This document shows positions 43,825-52,676 of a stretch of 64,000 nucleotides of DNA, piece by piece. The DNA comes from Halobacteriovoraceae bacterium (GTDB lineage Bacteria; Bdellovibrionota; Bacteriovoracia; Bacteriovoracales; Bacteriovoracaceae). The position numbers and the translations under genes are program-made. The notes beneath the pieces are model-generated. The model saw only the letters and a list, made by a program, of their open reading frames with translations, had not been told where the DNA came from and searched no databases. Each line of letters starts with the position of its first letter. Position 1 is the first letter of the stretch. The stretch spans positions 62,001 through 126,000 of the forward strand of contig PAMZ01000013.1 in the NCBI GenBank assembly GCA_002707495.1, given 5' to 3'.

Positions 43825-44839
43825 TTTCGTTTTTTTATTCACACTTAATTGCTGGGCTGAATTTCCTGAGCAATATGCAAAGAAAAATTATGTTGAGCTT
43901 CAAAAAAAACTTATGGGAAGCCAATATTTTTTCAGCTATCAATTTAAAGATGAAAAAAATCAGATAAAAAAATGGCAATGGTCCATTCCTACGAATACTA
44001 ACGATTATACCTCTGACCAATTTGGTATTCCTCTTGAAAGAATTCAAGGAGATCAGATAAAAATAGTCGAACATGATATGAGATATTTTGTCGAAGATGC
44101 CGGCGTGCTTAGACCTGATTACTCGGGGCTCCTCAATTTATATAGACCCATATCTTATCCTCTCTATCAACTCTATAAAAAACATACTACCGAGAACAAT
44201 CTTCGAGGAAGACAAAAAATAGAATTTCTCCTTCGCTTTTTACAAGACTATCCGTATGGACTGATACCTCCAAATTTTAATGGTCGCTTTGTTAACGGAC
44301 TTTTACCTGTATCAGAAATATTCAAAACTGGTTGGGCGGATTGTGACTCTAAGTCTCTTCTGATGGCTACAATTTTATCCTACGATCCTGATTTTCAAAA
44401 AAGATTGGCCATGATAGGAGTCCCAGGTCACGCTCTTCTAGGGATACAGGGTATTCCTAGGCCATATGAAAAGTATGTCAGCTATCTTGGCAGAAAATAT
44501 ATTTATGCTGAACCTGTAGGCATTGTGCGAACTCCCTTTGGAAGAACTAATAGCCCCTACACGAGTTCAATCCAAGTCTATCCTTTGTCAATTTTTGACT
44601 ACGGAGAAACGCCCCAGCAGAATCAGCCAGTCGAAGCATCTATCCAAGTGGGACTGTCAGAAAAAGATTGCCCTGAAAGTGCATTTCTTTTGAAGTATGA
44701 CCTCCCTGATGGAACTAAAAAACAACAATGTGTTCTTTCTAAGGCCGGCAAAATCATTAATCACGGCCCATCAATTATTTTTGACTCCAATGGAGAGATT
44801 AAAGAAAAATCAGTATTTGAAATGGGTACCAAGATCTAA
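43808..44839 (+). CDS. Exported transglutaminase-like cysteine protease fold protein
   Basis: A 343-residue exported protein, started by TTG at 43808 (SFVFLFTLNCWAEF is its signal peptide). The core is a transglutaminase-like domain: Cys179 in GWADCDSKSLLM, a likely catalytic His in GVPGHALLGI and an acidic partner in YIYAEPVG. This is the arrangement of bacterial TGase-like hydrolases that crosslink or cut peptides. A C-terminal part with Cys (EKDCPES, QQCVLSK) follows. The gene overlaps the DUF350 gene by 17 bases, so both are expressed together, perhaps as a membrane-periplasm unit. Confidence 0.65.
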   Translation: MRIITSFVFLFTLNCWAEFPEQYAKKNYVELQKKLMGSQYFFSYQFKDEKNQIKKWQWSIPTNTNDYTSDQFGIPLERIQGDQIKIVEHDMRYFVEDAGVLRPDYSGLLNLYRPISYPLYQLYKKHTTENNLRGRQKIEFLLRFLQDYPYGLIPPNFNGRFVNGLLPVSEIFKTGWADCDSKSLLMATILSYDPDFQKRLAMIGVPGHALLGIQGIPRPYEKYVSYLGRKYIYAEPVGIVRTPFGRTNSPYTSSIQVYPLSIFDYGETPQQNQPVEASIQVGLSEKDCPESAFLLKYDLPDGTKKQQCVLSKAGKIINHGPSIIFDSNGEIKEKSVFEMGTKI

Positions 44840-44855
44840 ATAAACAATGAGGTGA

Positions 44856-45227
44856 TTACTCTAAAAAGACATGCTGCTTAAGTGCTTCTAGTGGAATCAT
44901 GGCAAGGGTTTCTTCATGGGTGGACTCTAACTTAACTGGGCATGCGTGCCCCGCTTTATAAGCATCTAGCCATCGACTGGCACATAAGCACCAATGATCC
45001 CCTGGGTTTAATCCATTAAAATGAAATCTAGGATTTGGAGTTAATAGATCATTTCCTTGCTCCTTAGAAAACTTTAAAAAGTCCGCGGTGACAACACAGC
45101 ATACTGTATGAATACCAGTGTCATTATGATCAGTTTTGCAGTAGCCGTCTCTAAACCAGCCAGTCATAGGATCGCACCCACATATTTTTAAGTCTTCTCC
45201 GTAAACATTTTTGGGTGATTGTTCCAT
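44856..45227 (-). CDS. DUF2237 family protein
   Basis: A 123-residue DUF2237 protein. The family pattern is nearly complete: NVYGEDLKICGCDPMTGWFRDGYC, then HTVCCVVTADFLKFSKEQGNDLLTP and GLNPGDHWCLCASRW, ending with a THEETL helix. Conserved Cys and His suggest metal or cofactor binding, but the function of the family is unknown. Upstream (45228-45327) no promoter or repeat stands out. It does not seem linked to the NRPS gene on the same strand, which ends 100 bases upstream of it. Confidence 0.85.
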   Translation of the reverse strand: MEQSPKNVYGEDLKICGCDPMTGWFRDGYCKTDHNDTGIHTVCCVVTADFLKFSKEQGNDLLTPNPRFHFNGLNPGDHWCLCASRWLDAYKAGHACPVKLESTHEETLAMIPLEALKQHVFLE

Positions 45228-45327
45228 TAGTTTCTCCTAGCCCCCACCCTAACCATAAAGATTCTAATAAACTAATAAAAAAGTGAGGTCTAAGAACAAT
45301 TTAAGCTTGCAACCTAATTTCAGTAAG

Positions 45328-48300
45328 CTAAAAGCGATTTAAGTAGTCTTTAAATATCTTTGCCACATCTCTGGATTCTATAAAATGATCATGAGGTGCG
45401 TCTACATAGTCCACTTGTATTTCACCTTTAATATAATCCTCCCAACCCAAAAATTCCTTTGAGTATATTCCAGCTTCTTTTTTGGGGATACGAATTAAAT
45501 ACATCTCGCCCAGATAAGAACCAGGTCGATATCGTTTAAGAGCAAGAAAATTATAAAACTCAAGTAAGGCGACTCTTAGATGCATGGGCATTGGCTTATC
45601 AAAAAATCTGTAAATAATATTTACTAATGCCAAAAATCTTCTCCTCAATTGATCCCAACCAAACGTTCGAAAGCTTTTTTCTTCTTGTCTGCTTTCGGCA
45701 TCAACCTTACTTCTTTTACGTTGGGGTACAGATGTATCAAACATGATTAAAGAGGCAACTTCTAACCCGCGCATTCTCATAAGCCTGGCAACTTCAAATG
45801 CGATAAGTCCCCCTAAACTTCCTCCCACCAAAAAGTATGGGCCTCTCTTAGATATCTCTAAGATTTGTCTTAAATAATTTTCGGCCATAGCCTCAATTGA
45901 GTACGACCTGAGATTATAGCCATCGACTCCAGTTGAGTTGACACCATAGACTTCGAAATCAGTTAGCTCTTCTGCAAAAATTCTATAGTTTAGAGTATTG
46001 CCTCCGATAGCGTGAAAAAAGAAAATTTTCTTTTTATCTTTGACACTATTCATTGCAATAATATTTTTAAAGTCTCTTTGTTTGCCTTTTTTAAGAGCTT
46101 CAATTTCGGCTGCAAGTAAAGTTAAATTAGGATATTCATAAAGCATTGATAATTCTAAATTGAGTTCAAACTCTTTAGCTATCTTTTGAAAAACGCTAGC
46201 TGCAGCCAAAGAATTTCCACCTATCATGAAAAAGTTATCCTCTAAATAAACTTGAGGTAGTTTCAATTCTTCTTGCCAGATACGGGCGATAGTCTTCTCG
46301 AACTTAGTCGTAGGTTTCGTCGAAATTTCTTCAAGTTTTACTCTCTCATCCATAGGATTCGGTAGAGATTTAGTATCTACTTTACCATTAAGAGTCATTG
46401 GAATTTTTTCGATCAACATCAGAATATCGGGGATCATATACTTAGGGAGCTTCAATCCAATGGAATCACGAATCCACTGTTCATTTAATTGAGGATTTTC
46501 ACTTTGAATATAAGCAACTAATTTTTTATCTCCCTGTATATCTTCCCTGACTGTAACAACGGCCTGATTAACTCCATCTAAACTTGAAAGTTGAAACTCA
46601 ATATCTCCCAACTCGATCCGAAAGCCACGGACCTTAACTTGATGATCTAGACGACCAAGACAAATTAAATCTCCCCAAGAGCTAACTCTTCCCTGATCCC
46701 CCGTTCTGTAGAATCTTTCGCCATCAAATTGAATAAATTTTTCAGTCGTCAATTTTTCCCGGTTGAGATAGCCCTCGGACAGACCTGCTCCCGAGATTAA
46801 AATTTCACCCACTGCTCCCAATACCTTTTCATTTAAATTATAATCTGCAATCCTAATTTTTGTCCCCAAAATAGGTTTTCCCACGGTTATCAACTCCTTT
46901 GGATCCGAGATCCTCTTGCAAGTCGACCAAACTGTGGTTTCTGTCGGCCCATACATATTCCAAAGACTTTCAGATTTAGTGAGTAGAGATTCGATTATCT
47001 CACGAGGTAATTTTTCGCCCCCACACAAGATTTTTAGGTTCTCTTTTCCTTTCCAACCAAAATTTAATAGCAACCTCCATGTAACAGGGGTTGCCTGCAT
47101 GAGGGTTATATTATTCTCATCTATAAGTGAACTTAGCTTTTGAGGATTCTTAGCCTCTTCGGTAGAGCATATGTAAAGACTTGCTCCTACTTTTAGGGGG
47201 AGAAATAGTTCGAGTATTGAGATATCAAAAGAGATTGTCGTTACAGCTAGTAGTCTATCTTTTTGATCCATTCCAGGAGTTAAATGCATTGACTCCAAAA
47301 AATTATTTAATTGAGAAAATCCAATTTTTACTCCTTTTGGATTTCCTGTGGTCCCGGAAGTATAAATAATATAGGCAAGGTCTTCTGGATTTGGGTTGAT
47401 TAATTTGAAATCACCTACCTTAGAGAAATCACTTTCCTTTGAATAGACTTCAAATTCATCTAAGTCCTCTATAATAAAATTCAAACCGGAATCTTGAATA
47501 ATAAAATCTAGCCTTTGTTGAGGAAACGAAGTGTCCAAAGGCAGATAGGCGCACCCACTTTTCCAAATTCCCAGAAGCACAATGAGAAGCTCTTTTTTTC
47601 TTTCAAGTGCAACACCTACGATATCTCCTCTATTTAACCCTTTTCCCTGCAGAAATTGGGCAAATTGATCAGAGCGCTGCTCCAGTTCTCGGTAGCTGAG
47701 ACCTTTGGAAGCTTGATCATAAACAGCAATCTTATCAGGAAACTTTTCACAATTTTCTCTCAATTGATCCAGAAAATCTTTTTGTAAAAAATTCTCATCT
47801 CTTTGAAAAAATACATTATTCAATTCATCTTGATAGGAATTAGTTCCTAAATCGCAATACTCACTTTCTGGTTGCGAAATAAGGTGATCAATAATTGATA
47901 GATACTCTTTTTGCATTAACTCGATGGTTGATGGCTTAAAGAAAGTCTTTGGATATTGGAAACCACCTTCAATGCCATCTCCATCTACAGAGATCCATAG
48001 GTCTAATTGGCTTTGTGAGATTCCATTATTATGGTGAATACGCTTCATAGAGACCTTATCAATCTCGAAGACTCTACTTCTAAAATCTTGATACATAAAA
48101 AAGGCTTGAAAGCCGACTCCATCGAGGGGAAGTTTAGCAAGCTCCCTGGCCTTCATTGAATTTTCTTGATAGCTCTCTAGAAGCCTGAGAAAGCTCTCTC
48201 CCGTATTTAAACGACAAGGATATATTGAAGTTCTTACATAGAATCCTAATGATAGTAAATCCTCCCGAGAGTATCTCCCCAAAACAGGACTTGCGATATT

Positions 48301-49062
48301 AAACTCTCTATTGCCAGAATAGCGGTATAATAAGACTGAAAAACAAGCGTGTAGAAAATCAAATAAACTAAATTTTGAGCCTTCGCAGAATTGTTGGAGA
48401 TCTTCGAATTTATCTGAACTCATCTTAAAGTGGGACATATTCGATAGGTTCGAAAAATCAGAATTTGCTGGAAAATCGGAAGAAAGATTTAGTTTCGTTT
48501 GTCCTTCATAAAAATGGTCGACTTCACTTTCTTTGAAAGACTTAAAGCTTTCCAGCTTTTTTTGATAATTTTCATAACGAGAGGGACTAAGAATGGGAAG
48601 CTTAGGCTCAAGATCCTGTTTCAGAGCCTCATAAACTTTCTTAAGTTCTATTAAAAACTGAGTTGATGAAGTACCATCCCAAATAACATGATGAATATTA
48701 AAATAGACTATAGTCTGCTCAGGAAGATCAATAAGAAAAAACCGATAAAGTCCATCAGACCTTAAATCAAAACCTTTTTCCATATCTTCTTCGATAAAGC
48801 TTTGATATTGATCCTTATTTTGAAAAGACAGAGTGACTACCGCATTAGAATCGACTGAGCCAAGTTTAAAATCATATTGGTTAGTGTCAATTTTAACTTT
48901 AAAAATATCATGCCGCTCAAAAATAAATTTCAATGATTTTTCAAGTAAGTCCAGATCCAAGTTTGAGCGAAAGACACAAGAAAGGGGGATAGAAAAATAG
49001 CTTTTCGACTTTTTTGAAAGCTCTTTTATAAGAATAAGTCTTTGTTGTGGGTTTGCTCGCAA
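45328..49062 (-). CDS. Single-module nonribosomal peptide synthetase (C-A-PCP-TE)
   Basis: A 1244-residue NRPS with four domains in order: condensation (about 1-430; HHVIWDG with the second His at 125), adenylation (about 450-910; YTSGTTGNPKG, FDISILELF, MYGPTETTVWS, YRTGDQGR), carrier (Ser951 in MIGGNSLAAA, the phosphopantetheine site) and thioesterase (Ser1082 in VGGSLGGLIAF). A condensation domain in the loading position means it joins an upstream acyl or aminoacyl donor, probably carried by the free carrier protein at 49825. A hand reading of the specificity pocket gives D-I-L-V-C-G-M-V-W, nearest to glycine-type codes I recall, low confidence. Translation starts at TTG, 5 bases after AGGA. 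Confidence 0.9.
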   Translation of the reverse strand: MRANPQQRLILIKELSKKSKSYFSIPLSCVFRSNLDLDLLEKSLKFIFERHDIFKVKIDTNQYDFKLGSVDSNAVVTLSFQNKDQYQSFIEEDMEKGFDLRSDGLYRFFLIDLPEQTIVYFNIHHVIWDGTSSTQFLIELKKVYEALKQDLEPKLPILSPSRYENYQKKLESFKSFKESEVDHFYEGQTKLNLSSDFPANSDFSNLSNMSHFKMSSDKFEDLQQFCEGSKFSLFDFLHACFSVLLYRYSGNREFNIASPVLGRYSREDLLSLGFYVRTSIYPCRLNTGESFLRLLESYQENSMKARELAKLPLDGVGFQAFFMYQDFRSRVFEIDKVSMKRIHHNNGISQSQLDLWISVDGDGIEGGFQYPKTFFKPSTIELMQKEYLSIIDHLISQPESEYCDLGTNSYQDELNNVFFQRDENFLQKDFLDQLRENCEKFPDKIAVYDQASKGLSYRELEQRSDQFAQFLQGKGLNRGDIVGVALERKKELLIVLLGIWKSGCAYLPLDTSFPQQRLDFIIQDSGLNFIIEDLDEFEVYSKESDFSKVGDFKLINPNPEDLAYIIYTSGTTGNPKGVKIGFSQLNNFLESMHLTPGMDQKDRLLAVTTISFDISILELFLPLKVGASLYICSTEEAKNPQKLSSLIDENNITLMQATPVTWRLLLNFGWKGKENLKILCGGEKLPREIIESLLTKSESLWNMYGPTETTVWSTCKRISDPKELITVGKPILGTKIRIADYNLNEKVLGAVGEILISGAGLSEGYLNREKLTTEKFIQFDGERFYRTGDQGRVSSWGDLICLGRLDHQVKVRGFRIELGDIEFQLSSLDGVNQAVVTVREDIQGDKKLVAYIQSENPQLNEQWIRDSIGLKLPKYMIPDILMLIEKIPMTLNGKVDTKSLPNPMDERVKLEEISTKPTTKFEKTIARIWQEELKLPQVYLEDNFFMIGGNSLAAASVFQKIAKEFELNLELSMLYEYPNLTLLAAEIEALKKGKQRDFKNIIAMNSVKDKKKIFFFHAIGGNTLNYRIFAEELTDFEVYGVNSTGVDGYNLRSYSIEAMAENYLRQILEISKRGPYFLVGGSLGGLIAFEVARLMRMRGLEVASLIMFDTSVPQRKRSKVDAESRQEEKSFRTFGWDQLRRRFLALVNIIYRFFDKPMPMHLRVALLEFYNFLALKRYRPGSYLGEMYLIRIPKKEAGIYSKEFLGWEDYIKGEIQVDYVDAPHDHFIESRDVAKIFKDYLNRF

Positions 49063-49131
49063 AATTATCCTTCAAATAGCATTAACATGAACGTTTCTTA
49101 AGTATATAATTAAATATCAAGGAATAGAATC

Positions 49132-49824
49132 ATGAAAAGAGTAAGAATTGGCTTGGACATTTTAGGATTTTTCTTATTGGCTTTCAATTACCTGATGATT
49201 TTGGTCTTTATTTTTAGTAAATGGCCTAAATATTGGGAGCACATCAATTACGAATACTCACACCTTACTTGGCTTTCTAGCCTCAATCTAATTCTCATCT
49301 CGCTTTTTTGCTTTCTCGCCTATATCCTTGAAGCTACCCCAGTCAAAAAGACAAAGCTCTTAGGCTGGTTTCAGCAAAACTTATTAGGTTTTCTGTCTGC
49401 AGGTTTTCTCCTCCTTGCTTTAGATGAGAAATTTCAAATCCATGAGAAGCTAAGAGAAAGGATTTTTATTCCTAACCAAGTAGGAACAGATATTCCCGGT
49501 ATAGGAGCTGGTGATTTTTTGCATCTTTTTATTGCTATTTTAGGACTTTCGATAAGCTACTTTATTTATCAAAAATTCAAAGGCATAAGACTCTCCCAGT
49601 ATTTTTTTATAGGAGCCTTGCTCTCCGGTCTGGGCAGTGTACTCATGGACGTCACTTCTCCTGTTATCAGAAATGACTCTGAATTATCACCATCAGAGTT
49701 ACAAGCAAGTATTGATCATCAGTTTATAGAGGAACTCATAGAAATTAATGCCATCATTTTCTTTTTAATGGCATTCTATCTTCTTTTTTCATTTCGACTA
49801 AAAAATAAATCGATGGAGTCATAA
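49132..49824 (+). CDS. Multi-pass membrane protein with acidic/His pairs
   Basis: A 230-residue protein with six or so hydrophobic segments. No family was recognised. Charged residues sit within or beside the membrane segments: LALDEKFQIHEKLRE (Asp-Glu...His-Glu), GDFLHLF, a Gly-rich helix with MDVT, and DHQFIEELIEI. Such clusters occur in membrane metal-dependent enzymes, including hydroxylases, desaturases and CREST-type hydrolases. A catalytic role on a lipid or acyl chain is possible but unproven. It is the first gene of the divergent biosynthetic operon, with AAGGA before the ATG, and its TAA is followed directly by the carrier-protein ATG. Confidence 0.5.
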   Translation: MKRVRIGLDILGFFLLAFNYLMILVFIFSKWPKYWEHINYEYSHLTWLSSLNLILISLFCFLAYILEATPVKKTKLLGWFQQNLLGFLSAGFLLLALDEKFQIHEKLRERIFIPNQVGTDIPGIGAGDFLHLFIAILGLSISYFIYQKFKGIRLSQYFFIGALLSGLGSVLMDVTSPVIRNDSELSPSELQASIDHQFIEELIEINAIIFFLMAFYLLFSFRLKNKSMES

Positions 49825-50067
49825 ATGGATTCACTAGACAAATTTAAAAATATTCTCAGTAGTTTAGACGAACTCTTTTTAAGAAAAGACATTCAGAAAG
49901 TTTCAAATTCTGATCACCTAATCAATGACCTTGGATTAGACTCACTAGCTCGAGTCAGTATAGTGTTTGAATTACAAGAGGAGCTTAATCTCAATATAGA
50001 AGAATCCGAAGCCTCTCAGTGGAAAACAGTTAAAGATATTTTAAAAGTAATTGAGAAATCACATTGA
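49825..50067 (+). CDS. Stand-alone acyl/peptidyl carrier protein
   Basis: An 80-residue carrier protein. The phosphopantetheine-binding Ser40 lies in DLGLDSLARVSIVFELQ, and helix 2 and 3 residues fit ACP/PCP folds. It is distinct from the fatty-acid ACP by length and sequence near helix 2. It is translated right after the membrane protein and overlaps the dehydrogenase by four bases. It most likely carries the acyl group loaded by the nearby ANL enzyme (50860) and hands it to the NRPS condensation domain. Confidence 0.85.
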   Translation: MDSLDKFKNILSSLDELFLRKDIQKVSNSDHLINDLGLDSLARVSIVFELQEELNLNIEESEASQWKTVKDILKVIEKSH

Positions 50068-50882
50068 AAAAGATAACTCTCAACCTCACCAATAGTAACC
50101 CTGAGCACGCTCCGCCTGAAAAATTTGTAAAGACTTTAGAAAATCATTTTTCAATTCACGATTTTAACATTATGACATCTTTGGAGAACAAAGATCTTTT
50201 AACAGATGCAGACTATATTCTTGGTTGGGCACTACCTATTGTCTTCCTCAAAAGAAACTTAAATCTCAAAGAAATATTCTTATTTTCGTCTCAGGTTCCC
50301 GAGAGTTACCTTAAATTAAACACCACAGTTATAGATTCAAAAGGTGTTAATTCTCAGTTTGTCGTAAACTATATAAAAGAGGCCCTCCCTTCGAATTGGT
50401 CTAACAAAAATATCCTTATTTTGGGCAAAGGACATATAGGAAGCTTACTTGATTCAAACCTACAGTCAAAAAAGGTAAGAGTCCTCACTCGAAGTCCTAA
50501 AAAACCAAACGAATCTAATTATTCTCATTTCTCTCGAGAGATCTCCCAAGCAGATATTATAATCCCCACTCTGAGCTTAAGTCGTGAAACCTCAAAGCTC
50601 TTCAGTCAAGAAGACTTTTTTTCACATCTCAAAGCAGACGTGAGAATCATTAATACCACTCGAGGCAAACTTATTGAAGAGGAACTCATCTATAAGTTTT
50701 TCAGCACCCATGAGAAAGCCTTTTATCATACCGATGTTACTGACCCGGAACCTTATCCCTCACAAGGAATATTGAGAAGTTTAAAAAACTGTACTATCAC
50801 AAATCATATCGCTGGCTTTGGTGAGGGATACTGGGAGAAACTTCTTGATAGAATTCTAGTCAAAACTCAAGACTGGATTTGA
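50064..50882 (+). CDS. D-2-hydroxyacid dehydrogenase-like enzyme
   Basis: A 272-residue NAD(P)-binding protein of the D-2-hydroxyacid dehydrogenase family. The dinucleotide loop is ILGKGHIGSLL, and the catalytic triad is in place: Arg in INTTRGKLIEEE, Glu in DVTDPEPYPSQG, His in ITNHIAGFGEG. The N-terminal lid is shorter and unlike the norm. It probably reduces a 2-keto acid to a D-2-hydroxy acid, which would suit a depsipeptide or hydroxyacyl building block for the NRPS locus. It starts at TTG, overlapping the carrier stop (TTGA). It converges with the ANL gene, overlapping by 23 bases. Confidence 0.75.
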   Translation: MKKITLNLTNSNPEHAPPEKFVKTLENHFSIHDFNIMTSLENKDLLTDADYILGWALPIVFLKRNLNLKEIFLFSSQVPESYLKLNTTVIDSKGVNSQFVVNYIKEALPSNWSNKNILILGKGHIGSLLDSNLQSKKVRVLTRSPKKPNESNYSHFSREISQADIIIPTLSLSRETSKLFSQEDFFSHLKADVRIINTTRGKLIEEELIYKFFSTHEKAFYHTDVTDPEPYPSQGILRSLKNCTITNHIAGFGEGYWEKLLDRILVKTQDWI

Positions 50883-52065
50883 TTTTAGATCTTTGAATTT
50901 TGCCCATCTCGGTGCGATCAAATTTTTGAATCGTAACAATTTTTTTAGGGATATGGCTTTCCGGCAGCTTTATTTTTAAGAATTCAAAAATTTTTTCTTG
51001 ATCTACAGAGGGTATACTACTTTCTTCAAGAACCATAATAGGAACTTCACCATACATTTCAGAAGTAGCTCCTATAACTACCGCATCTACATTTATAGAT
51101 TTCAACAATTGCTCTATCTCTAGGGGATTAATATTTATTCCTTGGTAAATAATAATATCATCTAGCCTTCCCGTTATATAGAGATTTTCCTCAACTTTCT
51201 CTACCTTGTCACTGGAGTCAAAAAATTGATTTTGATATTCAATTGCAGAATAAGGGGACTTTATAAGCAATCTGTCTGTTACCTTCCACTCTATTCCATC
51301 CAAAGCTAATCCTATCGGAATCCTCCCCACTCTCAAGCTATCAACTTTAAATGTACTCACTCTTGGTCCCATTTCGGTCAATCCATATGTATAAAATATT
51401 TCAGATTCTGGAAAAGCTTGTTTAATCGTTTCAAGATCTTCGTAGAGCAGTGAGGAGGAGCCAATACTTATTTTTCTAGGAGCTATAAGTTCTTGTGAAT
51501 TTCGCTTTATAAATCTATTTAATTGTCGTAGCAGGCTCGGGGTTAAGTATAAAATATCGAATTTTTGCTTTTTCAGAATATTTAATACTTCTAAAACACT
51601 ATCCGTTTCTTCTAAAAAATATGTATCACTCTTCAAATCTAAACTTGCCAGGATACCTACGACAATTCCAAAACTATGAGTAATAGGAAGGGGAAAGAGT
51701 ACTTTCTCTCCTCCCCTTAGCCCTAAGCTCTTATTATGAGCCTTAGCATTGGCTAGTGCATTTTCAATTTTAAAAAAGTATGACTTTGGATCAGATGTTG
51801 TACCACTAGTACATAAAATATGGCCCAGTTCATTAGCGTCAAAATGACTCTTAATTTTTAGGATCATTTCTTCTTTGACTAATTTTGGTAGTTTGGAATT
51901 CACGACAATAGGTACTTCACCTGAATTCAAGATCTCTACATAATCTTGGATTAAATTCTTTCTACATTGCCCCTTCAAAGGACTGAATAAGCCGCGACCT
52001 TCTTTTAAACTCAATTGAAGTTTCATCGGAGAATCAAAATGATAAAAAGTCGCACTGTATATCAT
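50860..52065 (-). CDS. ANL-superfamily adenylating enzyme (acyl-ACP or acyl-CoA ligase)
   Basis: A 401-residue AMP-forming ligase. The P-loop is ILCTSGTTSDPKSYFF, and motifs YTYGLTEMGPR, LYITGRLDDIIIYQG and the C-terminal catalytic Lys region (FDRTEMGKIQRSKI) follow. It is shorter than normal CoA ligases, lacking about 80-100 residues at the N-terminus, as in stand-alone adenylation enzymes that load a carrier protein. It converges with the dehydrogenase at its 3' end and is the likely loader of the free carrier protein 49825. Its substrate is unknown; a hydroxy or fatty acid is plausible. Confidence 0.8.
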   Translation of the reverse strand: MIYSATFYHFDSPMKLQLSLKEGRGLFSPLKGQCRKNLIQDYVEILNSGEVPIVVNSKLPKLVKEEMILKIKSHFDANELGHILCTSGTTSDPKSYFFKIENALANAKAHNKSLGLRGGEKVLFPLPITHSFGIVVGILASLDLKSDTYFLEETDSVLEVLNILKKQKFDILYLTPSLLRQLNRFIKRNSQELIAPRKISIGSSSLLYEDLETIKQAFPESEIFYTYGLTEMGPRVSTFKVDSLRVGRIPIGLALDGIEWKVTDRLLIKSPYSAIEYQNQFFDSSDKVEKVEENLYITGRLDDIIIYQGININPLEIEQLLKSINVDAVVIGATSEMYGEVPIMVLEESSIPSVDQEKIFEFLKIKLPESHIPKKIVTIQKFDRTEMGKIQRSKIKSSLEF

Positions 52066-52118
52066 CGACTCTGATTATAACACGACCTTAGTGACCTTCA
52101 GAAGTATAATTCAATACA

Positions 52119-52598
52119 TTAATTTTTTCGCATGTTTGAGATGAGGTATTTAAAAATCAGATAATGTCCTGGGAATATTGTATAAAAATATATCCGACCT
52201 TTGAGTGATTTAAACCTTACAGCAAAATAGCCTACTAGTTTTTGGGTCTGAGTGAATATTTCTCCGTAAAAAACAAAATTCTCTTCCTCATACCGTATAA
52301 TCGCATGATCATTTGAAGCAAAATCAACTTCAAAGGGTCCAAACTCTTTTTCTAAATCAAACTCAGTTTTAAAACCAAACTTTTCAACAATATTATTTCT
52401 TATGTGTAATAAAGACTTAATCGCCCAAGGAAGTGTGTTTTTAATTTTCAGCAAACCTTCACGGACACTTAAGAACTCACCACTTCCCCAATAAGTTTCT
52501 TCAACGTGGGCTTTAAAAGGGGGTTTAAAGCTATCTGGGGTTTTGAATTCGTGACTAATCTGGAACATTTTATCATTATATACTGGTTCGATAATCAA
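52119..52598 (-). CDS. DUF2867-like protein
   Basis: A 159-residue cytoplasmic protein. The pattern PWAIKSLLHIRNNIVEKFG, then a beta-rich middle and a terminal IYFYTIFPGHYLIFKYLISNM resembles DUF2867, a small START-like lipid- or polyketide-binding family. It lies upstream of the ANL ligase on the same strand, 53 bases away, so it may bind or present the same acyl group. The family match is from motif memory and is only moderate. Confidence 0.5.
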   Translation of the reverse strand: MIIEPVYNDKMFQISHEFKTPDSFKPPFKAHVEETYWGSGEFLSVREGLLKIKNTLPWAIKSLLHIRNNIVEKFGFKTEFDLEKEFGPFEVDFASNDHAIIRYEEENFVFYGEIFTQTQKLVGYFAVRFKSLKGRIYFYTIFPGHYLIFKYLISNMRKN

Positions 52599-52676
52599 GT
52601 ACTCTTGTCTAATAAAAATATTCTCAATTCATTTGCTATGCGCTAACCTAAAAACCTCTATTACTGAAGGGTCATT

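Noticed and set aside
45328-49062. Assigning glycine as the NRPS substrate from the pocket residues
   Set aside because: Hand alignment of the ten pocket residues is unreliable; the reading is given only as low-confidence information.
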